NCBI RefSeq assembly: GCF_003130075.1 | Contig: NZ_NRCW01000001.1 | Location: 300,808-364,807, forward strand | Direction of reading: 5' to 3' | Length of the DNA: 64,000 nt | Source of the DNA: Aggregatibacter segnis | Lineage (GTDB): Bacteria; Pseudomonadota; Gammaproteobacteria; Enterobacterales; Pasteurellaceae | In this document: one piece after another, positions 1 to 8,948 of the stretch | How positions within the stretch are numbered: position 1 is the stretch's first letter | Layout of the letters: each line of letters starts with the position of its first letter | Notes under the pieces: generated by a model | What the model saw: only the letters and a program-made list of their open reading frames with translations | Told to the model about the DNA's origin: nothing | Database searches by the model: none | Position numbers and translations under genes: made by a program

Positions 1-1279
1 GCCTATTCGGCAGTGAAGCTTTATTGCAACAAACCTCTATCAGTTTGTAATTTCTAAGCTGCCTATTCGGCAGTGAAGTGTTTCTCTATTCAATCCCTGT
101 AAGCGCTTTTTTTCTAAGCTGCCTATTCGGCAGTGAAGGCGATCGTGGCGTGGAACGGAATGCAGATGTTTTTCTAAGCTGCCTATTCGGCAGTGAAGGT
201 TCTTCCACCGCCAATAGCTTGTGTTTTGATTTTCTAAGCTGCCTATTCGGCAGTGAAGCGGAAAAGCTAGAGGCGGTAGTTATTTACTTGTTTCTAAGCT
301 GCCTATTCGGCAGTGAAGGTTTTACCAAAACGGCAAGCGCGTTCGCAAGTTTTCTAAGCTGCCTATTCGGCAGTGAAGAAAACCAAAAAGCGCAGTTAAG
401 TGCGGTAACTTTTCTAAGCTGCCTATTCGGCAGTGAAGCTTAAAACAATGCGTAAGAAAAACGGCATTGTTTTCTAAGCTGCCTATTCGGCAGTGAAGAA
501 AATTTGACTGCCTTTTGAGCCTTTTTTTATTTTCTAAGCTGCCTATTCGGCAGTGAAGATCTCAATGTTAGTGTGTGGGTAATACTCTTTTTTCTAAGCT
601 GCCTATTCGGCAGTGAAGAATCAGCAATCAATTCATCAACAAACGCATTATTTCTAAGCTGCCTATTCGGCAGTGAAGAGATGAACTCAAAAAGGATTGG
701 ATTGAAAAGTTTTCTAAGCTGCCTATTCGGCAGTGAAGGATGACATATTAGAGCTGTATGGATTTTTTATTTTCTAAGCTGCCTATTCGGCAGTGAAGCT
801 TTGTTGACGCAGTTTTTCCGCTGTGTTGTATTTCTAAGCTGCCTATTCGGCAGTGAAGGTTGAGATACCTGCATTTCCTTTTTGATAAAGTTTCTAAGCT
901 GCCTATTCGGCAGTGAAGATGGCGCGGCAATATTTCGACGTTGAATTAAAATTTCTAAGCTGCCTATTCGGCAGTGAAGATAGCCATTTTTCCGCCCAAA
1001 CGAAACCGGAATTTCTAAGCTGCCTATTCGGCAGTGAAGGCTTAGGCGGCATTATCCCGACCAACACGGGCTTTCTAAGCTGCCTATTCGGCAGTGAAGC
1101 TAGACGATCTAACTCGTTGCCCTGACGGCGTTTTCTAAGCTGCCTATTCGGCAGTGAAGTGTGGGTAATCTAGGACAGGATCCTGATGTAATTTCTAAGC
1201 TGCCTATTCGGCAGTGAAGCCCGTTTGTTTGTCCTGCCATTTTTCGGATGTTTTCTAAGCTGCCTATTCGGCAGTGAAG
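1..1279 (-). CRISPR. Type I-F CRISPR array (22 repeats, 21 spacers visible)
   Basis: The 28-bp repeat appears on the plus strand as TTTCTAAGCTGCC + TATTCGGCAGTGAAG. The first copy is cut by the window edge (1-18). Full copies start at 51 and every 60 bp to 891, then at 952 and every 60 bp to 1252. All visible copies are identical. Spacers are 32 nt, except 919-951, which is 33 nt. The complement begins CTTCACTGCC and ends GGCAGCTTAGAAA, which fits the type I-F repeat family. It contains a 5-bp stem, CTGCC/GGCAG, around a GAATA loop. That orientation puts transcription on the minus strand with the leader at the right. No csy or cas3-fusion genes lie in this window, so the effector is either left of position 1 or elsewhere. 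Confidence 0.96.
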
Positions 1280-1413
1280 TAGACATTCTAATTGAAAATA
1301 CCTGATGTACCAAGCTTATAGACATATTTAGGCAATAAAATCCTTTTTATATCTTGCGTGCTTAAATCATTGATTTTGAAGGAGGGATTAAACTGTAAAA
1401 ATAAAGGGTAAAT
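1280..1413 (-). promoter_or_regulatory. Leader of the type I-F array
   Basis: This AT-rich stretch lies directly beside the last repeat on the side predicted to be upstream by repeat orientation. It holds no ORF. It contains a perfect IHF consensus at 1363-1375. The other end is closed by the terminator hairpin at 1414-1442, so the leader is bounded by the 3' end of lysS and not by cas genes. Confidence 0.75.
1363..1375 (-). promoter_or_regulatory. IHF-type binding site in the I-F leader
   Basis: The minus strand reads AATCAATGATTTA, which fits WATCAANNNNTTR at every fixed position. It lies about 84-96 bp from the first repeat. IHF bending of the leader during spacer integration is established for several type I systems, including I-F; its use here is inferred. 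Confidence 0.6.
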
Positions 1414-1442
1414 AAAAAGGAAGTCGAATGACTTCCTTTTTT
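1414..1442. terminator. Bidirectional hairpin terminator after lysS
   Basis: AAAAGGAAGTC and GACTTCCTTTT pair around a GAAT loop, with A/T runs on both sides. It lies just beyond the lysS stop on the minus strand and separates lysS from the CRISPR leader. Confidence 0.85.
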
Positions 1443-1459
1443 GGATGATTTGATTTTGA

Positions 1460-2968
1460 TTATTTCTGACGCATTGCCGGGAATAAAATCACATCGCGGA
1501 TGGATGGGGCGTTGGCGTAAAGCATGGCGAGACGATCGATACCTAAGCCTTCACCTGCTGTTGGCGGTAAGCCGTGTTCAAGGGCGACAACGAAATCTTC
1601 GTCTTTGAACATCGCTTCGTCATCGCCGGCTTCTTTGGCCGCCACTTGAGCGTCAAAGCGTTCATTTTGATCTTCCGCATCGTTTAGCTCGGAGAATCCG
1701 TTACCGATTTCACGTCCACCGATGAAGAGTTCAAAGCGATCGGTGACTTCCGGGTTTTCATCGTTACGACGTGCCAACGGTGAAATTTCCGCCGGGTGTG
1801 CCATTAAGAAAGTTGGTTGAATTAAATGATGCTCTGCGACTTCTTCAAAAATCGCGTTCACAATGCTGCCTAAACCCCAAGATTTTTGCACTTCGATACC
1901 TAAACGTGCGGCAACTGCTTTCGCGCGATCAATATCATATAAATCTTCTTTTACGATACCTTTGTCTGCCCCGTATTTAATGGTGGCGTCGTGTAAGGTA
2001 ATACGCTCGAATGGTTTGCCGAAGTCGAATTCGTATTCGCCGTATTTCACGATGGTTGTGCCTAAAATGTCGATGGCAAGTTTGCGTAACAATTCTTCGG
2101 TGTTATCCATTAAATCGTGATAGTCGGCATAGGCTTGGTAGTATTCAAGCATGGTGAATTCCGGATTGTGACGAACAGAAACGCCTTCGTTACGGAAGTT
2201 ACGGTTCAATTCAAATACACGTTCAAAGCCACCGACCACTAAGCGTTTTAAGTAAAGCTCAGGTGCAATACGCAAGTACATATCTACGTCTAATGCATTA
2301 TGGTGTGTTACGAAAGGACGTGCTGAAGCACCGCCCGGGATGACTTGTAACATAGGTGTTTCGACTTCCATAAATCCTTTCGAAATGAAGTAGTCACGAA
2401 TGCCTGCAACCACTTTTGAACGAATGATAAAAGTGCGGCGGGATTCTTCATTAGAAATTAAATCCAAGTAACGTTGACGGTAGCGCACTTCTTGGTCAGT
2501 TAAGCCATGGAATTTATCCGGTAACGGGCGCAATGCTTTGGTCAGTAATTGTACCTCGGTGGCTTTAACGGTGAGTTCGTTGGTTTTGGTTTTGAATAAT
2601 GATCCTTTTACGCCCACGATATCGCCTAAATCCCAGTGACCGACATCATCGGCATACACGCCTTCAGGTAGATTGTCGCGTGCAACATAAAGCTGGATTT
2701 TGCCGCTCATATCTTGGATGGTGATAAACGTGGCTTTCCCCATGGCACGACGCGTCATGATACGGCCGGCAACTGCAACTTCAATATGTTGTTCTTTTAA
2801 TGCTTCGCCTTCTTCCGCATCATATTTATCATGTAAATCTTGAGCGAGTGCGTCGCGACGGAATTGGTTTGGGAACGCATTACCTTTCGCGCGCAGGGCG
2901 GCTAATTTTTCACGACGTACTAACATTTCGCCGTTTAAATCTAATTCTTTTACTTCTTGTTCTGACAT
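1460..2968 (-). CDS. lysS: Lysine--tRNA ligase, class II
   Basis: This cytoplasmic enzyme charges tRNA-Lys with lysine using ATP. The 502-residue product has the usual length and order. An N-terminal OB-fold anticodon-binding domain (about residues 60-150) includes the stretch [15 protein letters not shown]. The class II catalytic core follows. Motif 2 is visible as [20 protein letters not shown] and motif 3 as [10 protein letters not shown] near the C terminus. It lies 49 bp downstream of prfB on the same strand, so the two genes probably share a transcript, as in other gamma-proteobacteria. The ATG start gives the conserved beginning [11 protein letters not shown] strong hairpin follows the stop. 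Confidence 0.98.
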   Translation of the reverse strand: MSEQEVKELDLNGEMLVRREKLAALRAKGNAFPNQFRRDALAQDLHDKYDAEEGEALKEQHIEVAVAGRIMTRRAMGKATFITIQDMSGKIQLYVARDNLPEGVYADDVGHWDLGDIVGVKGSLFKTKTNELTVKATEVQLLTKALRPLPDKFHGLTDQEVRYRQRYLDLISNEESRRTFIIRSKVVAGIRDYFISKGFMEVETPMLQVIPGGASARPFVTHHNALDVDMYLRIAPELYLKRLVVGGFERVFELNRNFRNEGVSVRHNPEFTMLEYYQAYADYHDLMDNTEELLRKLAIDILGTTIVKYGEYEFDFGKPFERITLHDATIKYGADKGIVKEDLYDIDRAKAVAARLGIEVQKSWGLGSIVNAIFEEVAEHHLIQPTFLMAHPAEISPLARRNDENPEVTDRFELFIGGREIGNGFSELNDAEDQNERFDAQVAAKEAGDDEAMFKDEDFVVALEHGLPPTAGEGLGIDRLAMLYANAPSIRDVILFPAMRQK

Positions 2969-3017
2969 TTTTGTTTACCTTTAATTTTAAAAAACGTGTT
3001 TAAAAACGACCGCACTT

Positions 3018-4116
3018 TTAGAGTCCGGCCTTGAGACTGGCTTCAATAAACCGATCCAAATCACCGTCTAATACGGCTTGTGTATTGCGGTTCTCCACAC
3101 CGGTGCGTAAATCTTTAATACGGGAATCGTCTAACACATAAGAACGAATTTGGCTGCCCCAGCCGATGTCGGATTTGTTGTCTTCCATGGCTTGTTTGTC
3201 GGCATTTTTCTTTTGCAATTCCAATTCGTACAACTTCGCTTTCAGTTGTTTCATTGCTTGATCTTTGTTCTTGTGTTGGGAGCGGTCGTTCTGACATTGC
3301 ACCACAATGCCGCTTGGCATATGCGTAATTCGCACCGCACTTTCGGTTTTGTTCACGTGCTGACCACCCGCACCGGAGGCGCGATACACATCAATACGCA
3401 AATCGGCAGGATTGATTTCGATATCAATATCATCGTCAATTTCAGGATACACAAACGCAGCACTGAAAGAGGTATGACGACGGTTATTGGAGTCAAACGG
3501 GCTTTTACGCACCAAACGGTGAATACCGGTTTCTGTGCGTAGCCAGCCGAATGCGTATTCGCCGCTAACACGAATGGTAGCAGATTTAACACCTGCCACA
3601 TCGCCGTCGGAGACTTCCATTAATTCAGTTTTGAATCCTTTGCTTTCCGCCCAACGCAAATACATACGAAGTAACATTTCTGTCCAGTCTTGCGCTTCGG
3701 TACCGCCGGAGCCTGCTTGCAAATCTACATAACAATCGCAGGCATCGTGTTCGCCGCTGAACATACGGCGGAATTCCAGTTTGGCGAGTTGTCGTTCCAG
3801 TTCATCTAATTCGGCAACAGCTTCGTTGAAGGTGGCTTCGTCTTCCGCTTCCACGGCGAGTTCCAACAAACCGTCTACATCTTCCAAGCCTTGCTCTAAA
3901 TTTTTAATGGTGTTAACCACCTGTTCTAAAGAAACGCGCTCTTTGCCGAGTGCTTGTGCTTTGTCTGCGTCGTTCCATACATCAGGCTGTTCCAATTCGG
4001 CGTTGACTTCTTCTAAACGCTCGGTTTTGGCGTCGAAGTCAAAGATACCCCCGAAGCACTGAAGTGCGGTCGGTTAAATCGGTGATTTTATTTTTGATCG
4101 GATTGATTTCAAACAT
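3018..4116 (-). CDS. prfB: Peptide chain release factor 2, with programmed +1 frameshift
   Basis: RF2 ends translation at UGA and UAA codons. The gene is in two frames. The start codon at 4116-4114 opens 25 codons ([10 protein letters not shown]...LRGYL) that end at an in-frame TGA (4041-4039). A +1 shift at CTT-TGA-C continues as [13 protein letters not shown] to the stop at 3018, giving 365 residues, the normal RF2 length. The run of G before TATCTTTGAC supplies the Shine-Dalgarno-like stimulator known from E. coli prfB. The anticodon-like SPF motif ([10 protein letters not shown]) and the catalytic GGQ ([12 protein letters not shown]) are both visible. A USS lies in the first codons. The frameshift gives RF2 control over its own synthesis. 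Confidence 0.97.
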
Positions 4117-4285
4117 GATAATTAAATGTGTTTAAATACTAAATTAAATGCACAATTATAAGGGATTTTCCATAGATTTGGTAGGGCGAAAGGGGATTCA
4201 TCATGAAAATTGAATGGGACTTTTGCATAAGCCTCCAATTACTTTTATAATTCGCACTTATTTTCACAATTTAGGAACAATAGAA

Positions 4286-4969
4286 ATGAAAAAAATTATT
4301 ACCGCACTTTCTCTTTTTGCGATTTCTGTGGGGGCAACCGCAAGCGATGCCGTGTTGAAAAGTAAATTAGAAAAATTAGGCGCAAAAGACATTGAAATTC
4401 AAACCTCACCGATTAAAGGTTTGAAAACTGTTGTCAGTGATCAAGGTATTTTCTACGCCAGCGAAGATGGCAGCTATTTAATTCAAGGTAAAATTTATAA
4501 ACTTACCGACAACGGCATCAGCAACGTTTCTAATAAATTGCTGATGGAAAAAGTCAATGCGTTGAAAGACGAAATGATTGTGTATCCGGCAAAAAATGAA
4601 AAACATGTTGTGACGGTTTTCATGGATATTACCTGTCATTACTGCCATTTATTGCATCAACAAGTTAAAGAATATAACGACTTAGGCATTACCGTACGCT
4701 ATTTGGCGTTCCCGCGTGGTGGTTTGGATAGTCAAACAGCACGTCAAATGGAAGCGATTTGGACGGCAAAAGATCCTATGTTCGCTTTGAATGAAGCGGA
4801 AAAAGGGCATTTACCGCAAGAGTTGAAAACCCCGAATATGGTGAAAAAACATTATATGCTTGGTGTGCAACTGGGCGTCACCGGTACACCGACAATTATT
4901 ACATCTGAAGGTGATGTTATCGGTGGTTATTTGAAACCGGCTGATTTACTTACTGCCTTAGAAGGTTAA
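4286..4969 (+). CDS. dsbC: Periplasmic disulfide isomerase DsbC
   Basis: DsbC reshuffles wrong disulfide bonds in periplasmic proteins and is kept reduced by DsbD. The 227-residue product has a signal peptide (MKKIITALSLFAISVGATAS), an N-terminal dimerisation domain and a thioredoxin fold with the active site DITCHYCHLLHQ. The family usually has CGYC, so the His between the cysteines is a variant. A cis-proline loop (GTPTII) is present near the C terminus. The ATG at 4286 was chosen over the upstream in-frame ATG at 4214 because it begins the signal peptide and has AGGAACA in front. The recJ start follows 12 bp after the stop, suggesting one transcript. Confidence 0.95.
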   Translation: MKKIITALSLFAISVGATASDAVLKSKLEKLGAKDIEIQTSPIKGLKTVVSDQGIFYASEDGSYLIQGKIYKLTDNGISNVSNKLLMEKVNALKDEMIVYPAKNEKHVVTVFMDITCHYCHLLHQQVKEYNDLGITVRYLAFPRGGLDSQTARQMEAIWTAKDPMFALNEAEKGHLPQELKTPNMVKKHYMLGVQLGVTGTPTIITSEGDVIGGYLKPADLLTALEG

Positions 4970-4981
4970 TGCAGGTTCTTT

Positions 4982-6715
4982 GTGCAAAAACGAATCTTAC
5001 GCCGCGATGTGCCGGCAGGCGATAAACTTTGTGACGATCCCTTGTTGGATCGTCTTTATCGTTCGCGCCACATTAAAAACGCCAACCAATTAGACCGCAC
5101 TTTAAGTGCCATGCACAATCCGAATCTCATGTCCGGCATGGATACCGCGGTGGAATTCCTCGTCGAAGCTTATCAAAAACAACAGAAAATCGTCATCGTG
5201 GGCGATTTCGATGCCGATGGTGCAACCAGTACCGCATTGGCTGTACTCGCGCTACGTCAACTGGGCTTTGCTAATGTCACCTATTTAGTGCCGAACCGTT
5301 TCGAGCAAGGTTATGGGCTCAGTGTTGCTGTGGCACAAGAGGCATTGGCTTTAGGCGTTGAACTGTTAATGACCGTAGATAACGGTGTCTCTTCTCATGA
5401 GGGCGTAGATTTTTTAAAGGCGCAAGGCGTGAAGGTGATTGTGACAGACCACCACTTGCCACCGGAAACGTTGCCGAATGCCGATGCGATTGTGAATCCG
5501 AATTTGGCGCATTGCGGTTTTCCCTCCAAAAATTTGGCCGGTGTGGGCGTTACTTTTTATCTTATGCTTGCCTTGCGGGCGAAATTCCGTGAGCTTGGTC
5601 TATTTGATGCCAAAAATCAGCCGAATTTCACGGAATTGTTAGATTTGGTAGCATTAGGCACAGTCTCCGATGTGGTGCCGTTAGATCAAAATAATCGTAT
5701 TTTAGTTTATCAAGGCATTGCCCGTATTCGCGCCGAACGTTGTCGTTGCGGTATTCGTGCATTGGCGGAAGTGGCGAAGCGGGATGTCACCCGTTTTGTG
5801 GCGGCGGATTTAGGCTTTTCCATTGGCCCGCGTTTAAATGCGGCGGGACGGCTGGATAATATGTCCGTGGGCGTAGAGCTTTTGTTAGCCGAAAACATGG
5901 AAACGGCTCGTGCGTTGGCATTGGAGTTGGATGGGTTAAATCAAGCACGCAAGGAAATCGAGCAGGGCATGAAGTTAGAAGCCTTAACCATCTGCCAAAA
6001 TTTGTTTGCAAATGCCACCGCACTTGAAACGGACATTCCCCATTCTATCGTGTTGTATCAATCGGATTGGCACCAAGGTGTGCTTGGCATTCTTGCATCA
6101 CGCATTAAAGAGCAGTTTCATCGCCCGGTGATTGCGTTTGCTCAAGATCAAGCAGGCATGTTGAAAGGGTCTGCACGTTCCATTCCCGGGTTACATATTC
6201 GCGATGTGCTGGAGCGGGTTTACTCACAGCATCCGGATTTGATCCTGAAATTTGGCGGGCATGCCATGGCGGCAGGATTGAGTATTCAAGAAAGCCGTTT
6301 TGACGATTTTCGTCAGATTTTTAATCAGACGGTCAGCGAATTACTGGCGGAAGACCAATTACAAGGCACGATTTGGACTGACGGCGAATTAAATGCGAAC
6401 TTGTTAAACTTGGCGACGGCTGAAACTTTGCGTCAAGGCGGACCTTGGGGACAGGCATTTCCTGAACCGATGTTCGACGGCGAATTTAAAATCTTACAAC
6501 AACGCTTAGTGGGTGAAAAACACTTGAAAATGATGGTGGAACCCAAACTGGGCGGACCTTTGTTAGATGCTATCGCCTTTAACATAGATACGCGCTATTA
6601 TCCTGATTTATCTATAAAAACCGCAAGATTTGCGTATAAATTAGATATCAATGAATTTCGTGGTAACCGCGATCTTCAATTATTAGTGGATTATATTGAA
6701 CCATTGGAAAGTTAG
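4982..6715 (+). CDS. recJ: Single-strand-specific 5'-3' exonuclease RecJ
   Basis: RecJ degrades single-stranded DNA 5' to 3' in the RecFOR recombination pathway, mismatch repair and base-excision repair. The 577-residue product shows the DHH-superfamily motifs: IVGDFDADGATS (about residues 75-90), a DNGVSSHEG block, VTDHHLPPETLPNADAIVNP, and the DHHA1-type GGHAMAAGLS near residue 425. It begins with GTG, giving MQKRILRRDVPAG. The gene sits between two thiol-redox genes. The order dsbC-recJ-unknown-mtnN matches what I recall of the Haemophilus arrangement and probably forms one operon. Confidence 0.97.
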   Translation: MQKRILRRDVPAGDKLCDDPLLDRLYRSRHIKNANQLDRTLSAMHNPNLMSGMDTAVEFLVEAYQKQQKIVIVGDFDADGATSTALAVLALRQLGFANVTYLVPNRFEQGYGLSVAVAQEALALGVELLMTVDNGVSSHEGVDFLKAQGVKVIVTDHHLPPETLPNADAIVNPNLAHCGFPSKNLAGVGVTFYLMLALRAKFRELGLFDAKNQPNFTELLDLVALGTVSDVVPLDQNNRILVYQGIARIRAERCRCGIRALAEVAKRDVTRFVAADLGFSIGPRLNAAGRLDNMSVGVELLLAENMETARALALELDGLNQARKEIEQGMKLEALTICQNLFANATALETDIPHSIVLYQSDWHQGVLGILASRIKEQFHRPVIAFAQDQAGMLKGSARSIPGLHIRDVLERVYSQHPDLILKFGGHAMAAGLSIQESRFDDFRQIFNQTVSELLAEDQLQGTIWTDGELNANLLNLATAETLRQGGPWGQAFPEPMFDGEFKILQQRLVGEKHLKMMVEPKLGGPLLDAIAFNIDTRYYPDLSIKTARFAYKLDINEFRGNRDLQLLVDYIEPLES

Positions 6716-6719
6716 GCAC

Positions 6720-7382
6720 ATGATGTCACGGGTCGGATTACTCATCGTTTTATTCTTTATCAGCGGATTTACCGTTGCGCAAGAAAGCGTGTCTCATCCG
6801 TCAGCCGTGGATGAAGCAAGCCGACCATTTGAAGATGGCAAAGATTATTTTTCTTACCAAGAACCACTCATGTTGCCGCCTCGGGAAGATAATCGCATTC
6901 CGATTCAATTCTTTTTTGATTACGATTGCCGCGTTTGTTCTTCTGCACAAGATATTCTTGAACTTTACAGTCAAATTAATCGCGATCGCGTGGCGCTTAG
7001 TGAATATCCGGTGGCAACTGCCAAAGCCCGTTTTTCTGCGATGGTTTTTTACAGCTTGCAGGCGTTAAATGCCGATAATGTGTCTTCTGCGTTAATGTTT
7101 GAAACGGCCGAAAGAAACCAATACATCAAACTCACTCAGCAAGAAAATTTATTAACTTGGCTTGAACAACAAGGCATTGAACGTAACCGTTTTTTACAAA
7201 CCTATTATTCGGAACAAGTCAAACAACAGGTGGATGAGGCAGTCCGTTTAACGGAAGATTACGGTGTGTTTACGTTTCCTTATGTCATTATTGACGGAAA
7301 ATATGTGTTGACTGCCAGCACCTTATATAACGACGATTATGCCCTCGCGGTATTAGATTTTTTAATTAACAAAAAACAATAG
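6720..7382 (+). CDS. DsbA-like thioredoxin-fold periplasmic protein
   Basis: The product is 220 residues and opens with a likely signal peptide ([21 protein letters not shown]). The mature part contains [14 protein letters not shown], a CxxC motif placed as in DsbA-type oxidoreductases. A later [14 protein letters not shown] segment fits the cis-Pro loop plus following strand. A helical insertion lies between, as in DsbA. The first ATG pair (6720 and 6723) lies 4 bp after the recJ stop, so translation is probably coupled; an upstream in-frame start inside recJ lacks a signal peptide. It may be an oxidase or a reductase of extracytoplasmic thiols. The substrate is unknown. Confidence 0.75.
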   Translation: MMSRVGLLIVLFFISGFTVAQESVSHPSAVDEASRPFEDGKDYFSYQEPLMLPPREDNRIPIQFFFDYDCRVCSSAQDILELYSQINRDRVALSEYPVATAKARFSAMVFYSLQALNADNVSSALMFETAERNQYIKLTQQENLLTWLEQQGIERNRFLQTYYSEQVKQQVDEAVRLTEDYGVFTFPYVIIDGKYVLTASTLYNDDYALAVLDFLINKKQ

Positions 7383-7404
7383 CAAACAAATACAAAGGAT
7401 ATTT

Positions 7405-8097
7405 ATGAAAATCGGGATTGTTGGCGCGATGGCGCAAGAAGTAGAAATTTTAGTCAATTTAATGACGGATAAGATCGTGACAAAATTAGCCTCCGGCACG
7501 ATTTATGAAGGTACGATTCGCGGTAAACAAGTTGTCTTATTGCAATCCGGTATCGGCAAAGTTGCCGCCGCCATGGGAACGACGGCGTTATTGCAATTAG
7601 CCAAACCGGAGCTTGTGATTAATACCGGTTCTGCCGGTGGCGTAGCGGAAGGTTTGAAGGTTGGTGATGTGATCGTTTCCACTGAAACGCAATATCACGA
7701 TGCGGATGTGACGGCTTTCGGTTATGCCAAAGGGCAATTACCGGCATGTCCGGTCACGTTTGTGTCTGATACAAAACTTGTTGAGTTGGTAGATCGCGTT
7801 GCAACCCAATTAGGACAACACGTGAAACGTGGGTTAATTTGTTCCGGCGACAGCTTTATTCAAGGCGGTGAACGCTTGGCACAAATTAAACAAGATTTCC
7901 CGAAGGTGATTGCCGTGGAAATGGAAGCCACCGCGATTGCGCAAGTTTGTCACGCGTTTAATGTGCCTTTTGTGGTGGTTCGCGCGATTTCTGATGCGGG
8001 GGATGGTAAAGCGAATATGTCCTTTGAAGAATTTCTCCCGCTGGCGGCGAAACAATCTTCTCACATGATCGTTGCCATGTTGGCGGAATTGAATTAA
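7405..8097 (+). CDS. mtnN: 5'-methylthioadenosine/S-adenosylhomocysteine nucleosidase
   Basis: MtnN (Pfs) splits the glycosidic bond of methylthioadenosine, S-adenosylhomocysteine and 5'-deoxyadenosine. It feeds methionine salvage and supplies S-ribosylhomocysteine to LuxS. The 230-residue product has the family length. [16 protein letters not shown] carries the conserved catalytic glutamate near residue 12. [17 protein letters not shown] and the C-terminal [15 protein letters not shown] carry the nucleobase-binding aspartate. AAGGATATTT precedes the ATG. It is the last gene of the rightward dsbC-recJ group and is followed by a strong hairpin. Confidence 0.97.
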   Translation: MKIGIVGAMAQEVEILVNLMTDKIVTKLASGTIYEGTIRGKQVVLLQSGIGKVAAAMGTTALLQLAKPELVINTGSAGGVAEGLKVGDVIVSTETQYHDADVTAFGYAKGQLPACPVTFVSDTKLVELVDRVATQLGQHVKRGLICSGDSFIQGGERLAQIKQDFPKVIAVEMEATAIAQVCHAFNVPFVVVRAISDAGDGKANMSFEEFLPLAAKQSSHMIVAMLAELN

Positions 8098-8107
8098 TCC
8101 CTTCTTT

Positions 8108-8131
8108 CCGCGTACGGTGTATCGTACGCGG
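8108..8131. terminator. Strong hairpin after mtnN, no U-tract
   Basis: CCGCGTACG and CGTACGCGG form a perfect 9-bp stem with a 6-nt loop 11 bp after the mtnN stop. A clear T-run is lacking, so it may be a Rho-dependent end or an RNA-stabilising hairpin. Confidence 0.55.
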
Positions 8132-8185
8132 ACGACATCTTCTGACCTATCTCTCTCATTTTTCATCTATTTTTCTAAAAAACGC

Positions 8186-8216
8186 TTGATTCTAGAGTTG
8201 CTCCATATTTTATCAT
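8186..8216 (+). promoter_or_regulatory. MerR-type promoter of the nickel operon
   Basis: TTGATT at 8186-8191 and TATCAT at 8211-8216 are separated by 19 bp, the long spacer typical of promoters activated by MerR-family proteins. The spacer contains the imperfect dyad CTAGAG-TTG-CTCCAT. In Haemophilus influenzae the MerR-type regulator NimR controls nikKLMQO. No nimR gene lies beside the operon here. Confidence 0.5.
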
Positions 8217-8248
8217 GAGTCAAACTTAACGATAAAAGGAGACATCAA

Positions 8249-8944
8249 ATGAAATTTCTAAAAACAAGCGTAATTTGTACCGCACTTTTCGCAGCATCCC
8301 TTGCTAACGCGCATAACGTTTGGTTAGAGCCCGTTAAAGACGCCAATGCTGCAGGACAATATGTGGTGAAATTCGGTCATGAACAGACAGAAGCTTATCC
8401 TGAACAAAAATTGAAAGCGGTGAAGTTGCTCGATAATAAAGGCAATGTCACTAACGCAACCTATCAATTTAAAGAAGGCGAAGCTTATCTTAATGCTGAG
8501 AAAGCTTCTCAAGTATTCATCCGTTTTGATAACGGTGTTTGGTCTAAATTGCCAAGCGGCAAATATGTAGAGAAAACCAAACAACAAGAACCGACAGCCG
8601 AACTTTCTGTGAATCCGGTGAAATTCGGTAAAGCCGTATTACAGTGGGACGAACAAGCGATGAAAGCACACGGCATGGAATATGAATTGGTACCACAAGC
8701 GCAACCAAAAGCCGGAAAACCATTGTCGATTTTAGTGTTACACAAAGGCAAACCGGTGAAAGATATTAAAGTGGGATTGGGTGAAGATGCACCGTTCAAT
8801 TTAACCAACGACAAAGGTATCGCTGAATTTACCCCACAAGCCGGTTACAACAAAGTTTGGGCTGAATTTGAGGAAAACGTCAAAGGCAATCCGGATTACG
8901 ATAGCCGTTCTATTGAATACATGTTGACCTTTGATGCCGAGTAA
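8249..8944 (+). CDS. nikK: NikK, periplasmic component of the ECF-type nickel importer
   Basis: The 231-residue product begins with a signal peptide ending LFAASLANA, leaving a mature N terminus HNVWLEP. It belongs to the DUF4198 family of periplasmic metal-associated proteins. In Pasteurellaceae, nikKLMQO (also called cbiKLMQO) imports nickel for urease or hydrogenase. A histidine at the new N terminus suits metal capture. A USS overlaps the signal-peptide codons. The AAGGAGA ribosome site is strong. nikL follows 4 bp after the stop, so the genes form an operon. A cobalt substrate cannot be excluded from sequence, but the hyp genes downstream favour nickel. Confidence 0.85.
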   Translation: MKFLKTSVICTALFAASLANAHNVWLEPVKDANAAGQYVVKFGHEQTEAYPEQKLKAVKLLDNKGNVTNATYQFKEGEAYLNAEKASQVFIRFDNGVWSKLPSGKYVEKTKQQEPTAELSVNPVKFGKAVLQWDEQAMKAHGMEYELVPQAQPKAGKPLSILVLHKGKPVKDIKVGLGEDAPFNLTNDKGIAEFTPQAGYNKVWAEFEENVKGNPDYDSRSIEYMLTFDAE

Positions 8945-8948
8945 TCGC

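Noticed and set aside
78-443. Long ORF encoding a repeated FLSCLFGSE peptide
   Set aside because: It is the I-F array read in one frame; the 60-bp period is a multiple of three, so stop codons are missing by chance. The ORFs at 748-930 and 913-1125 are the same artefact.
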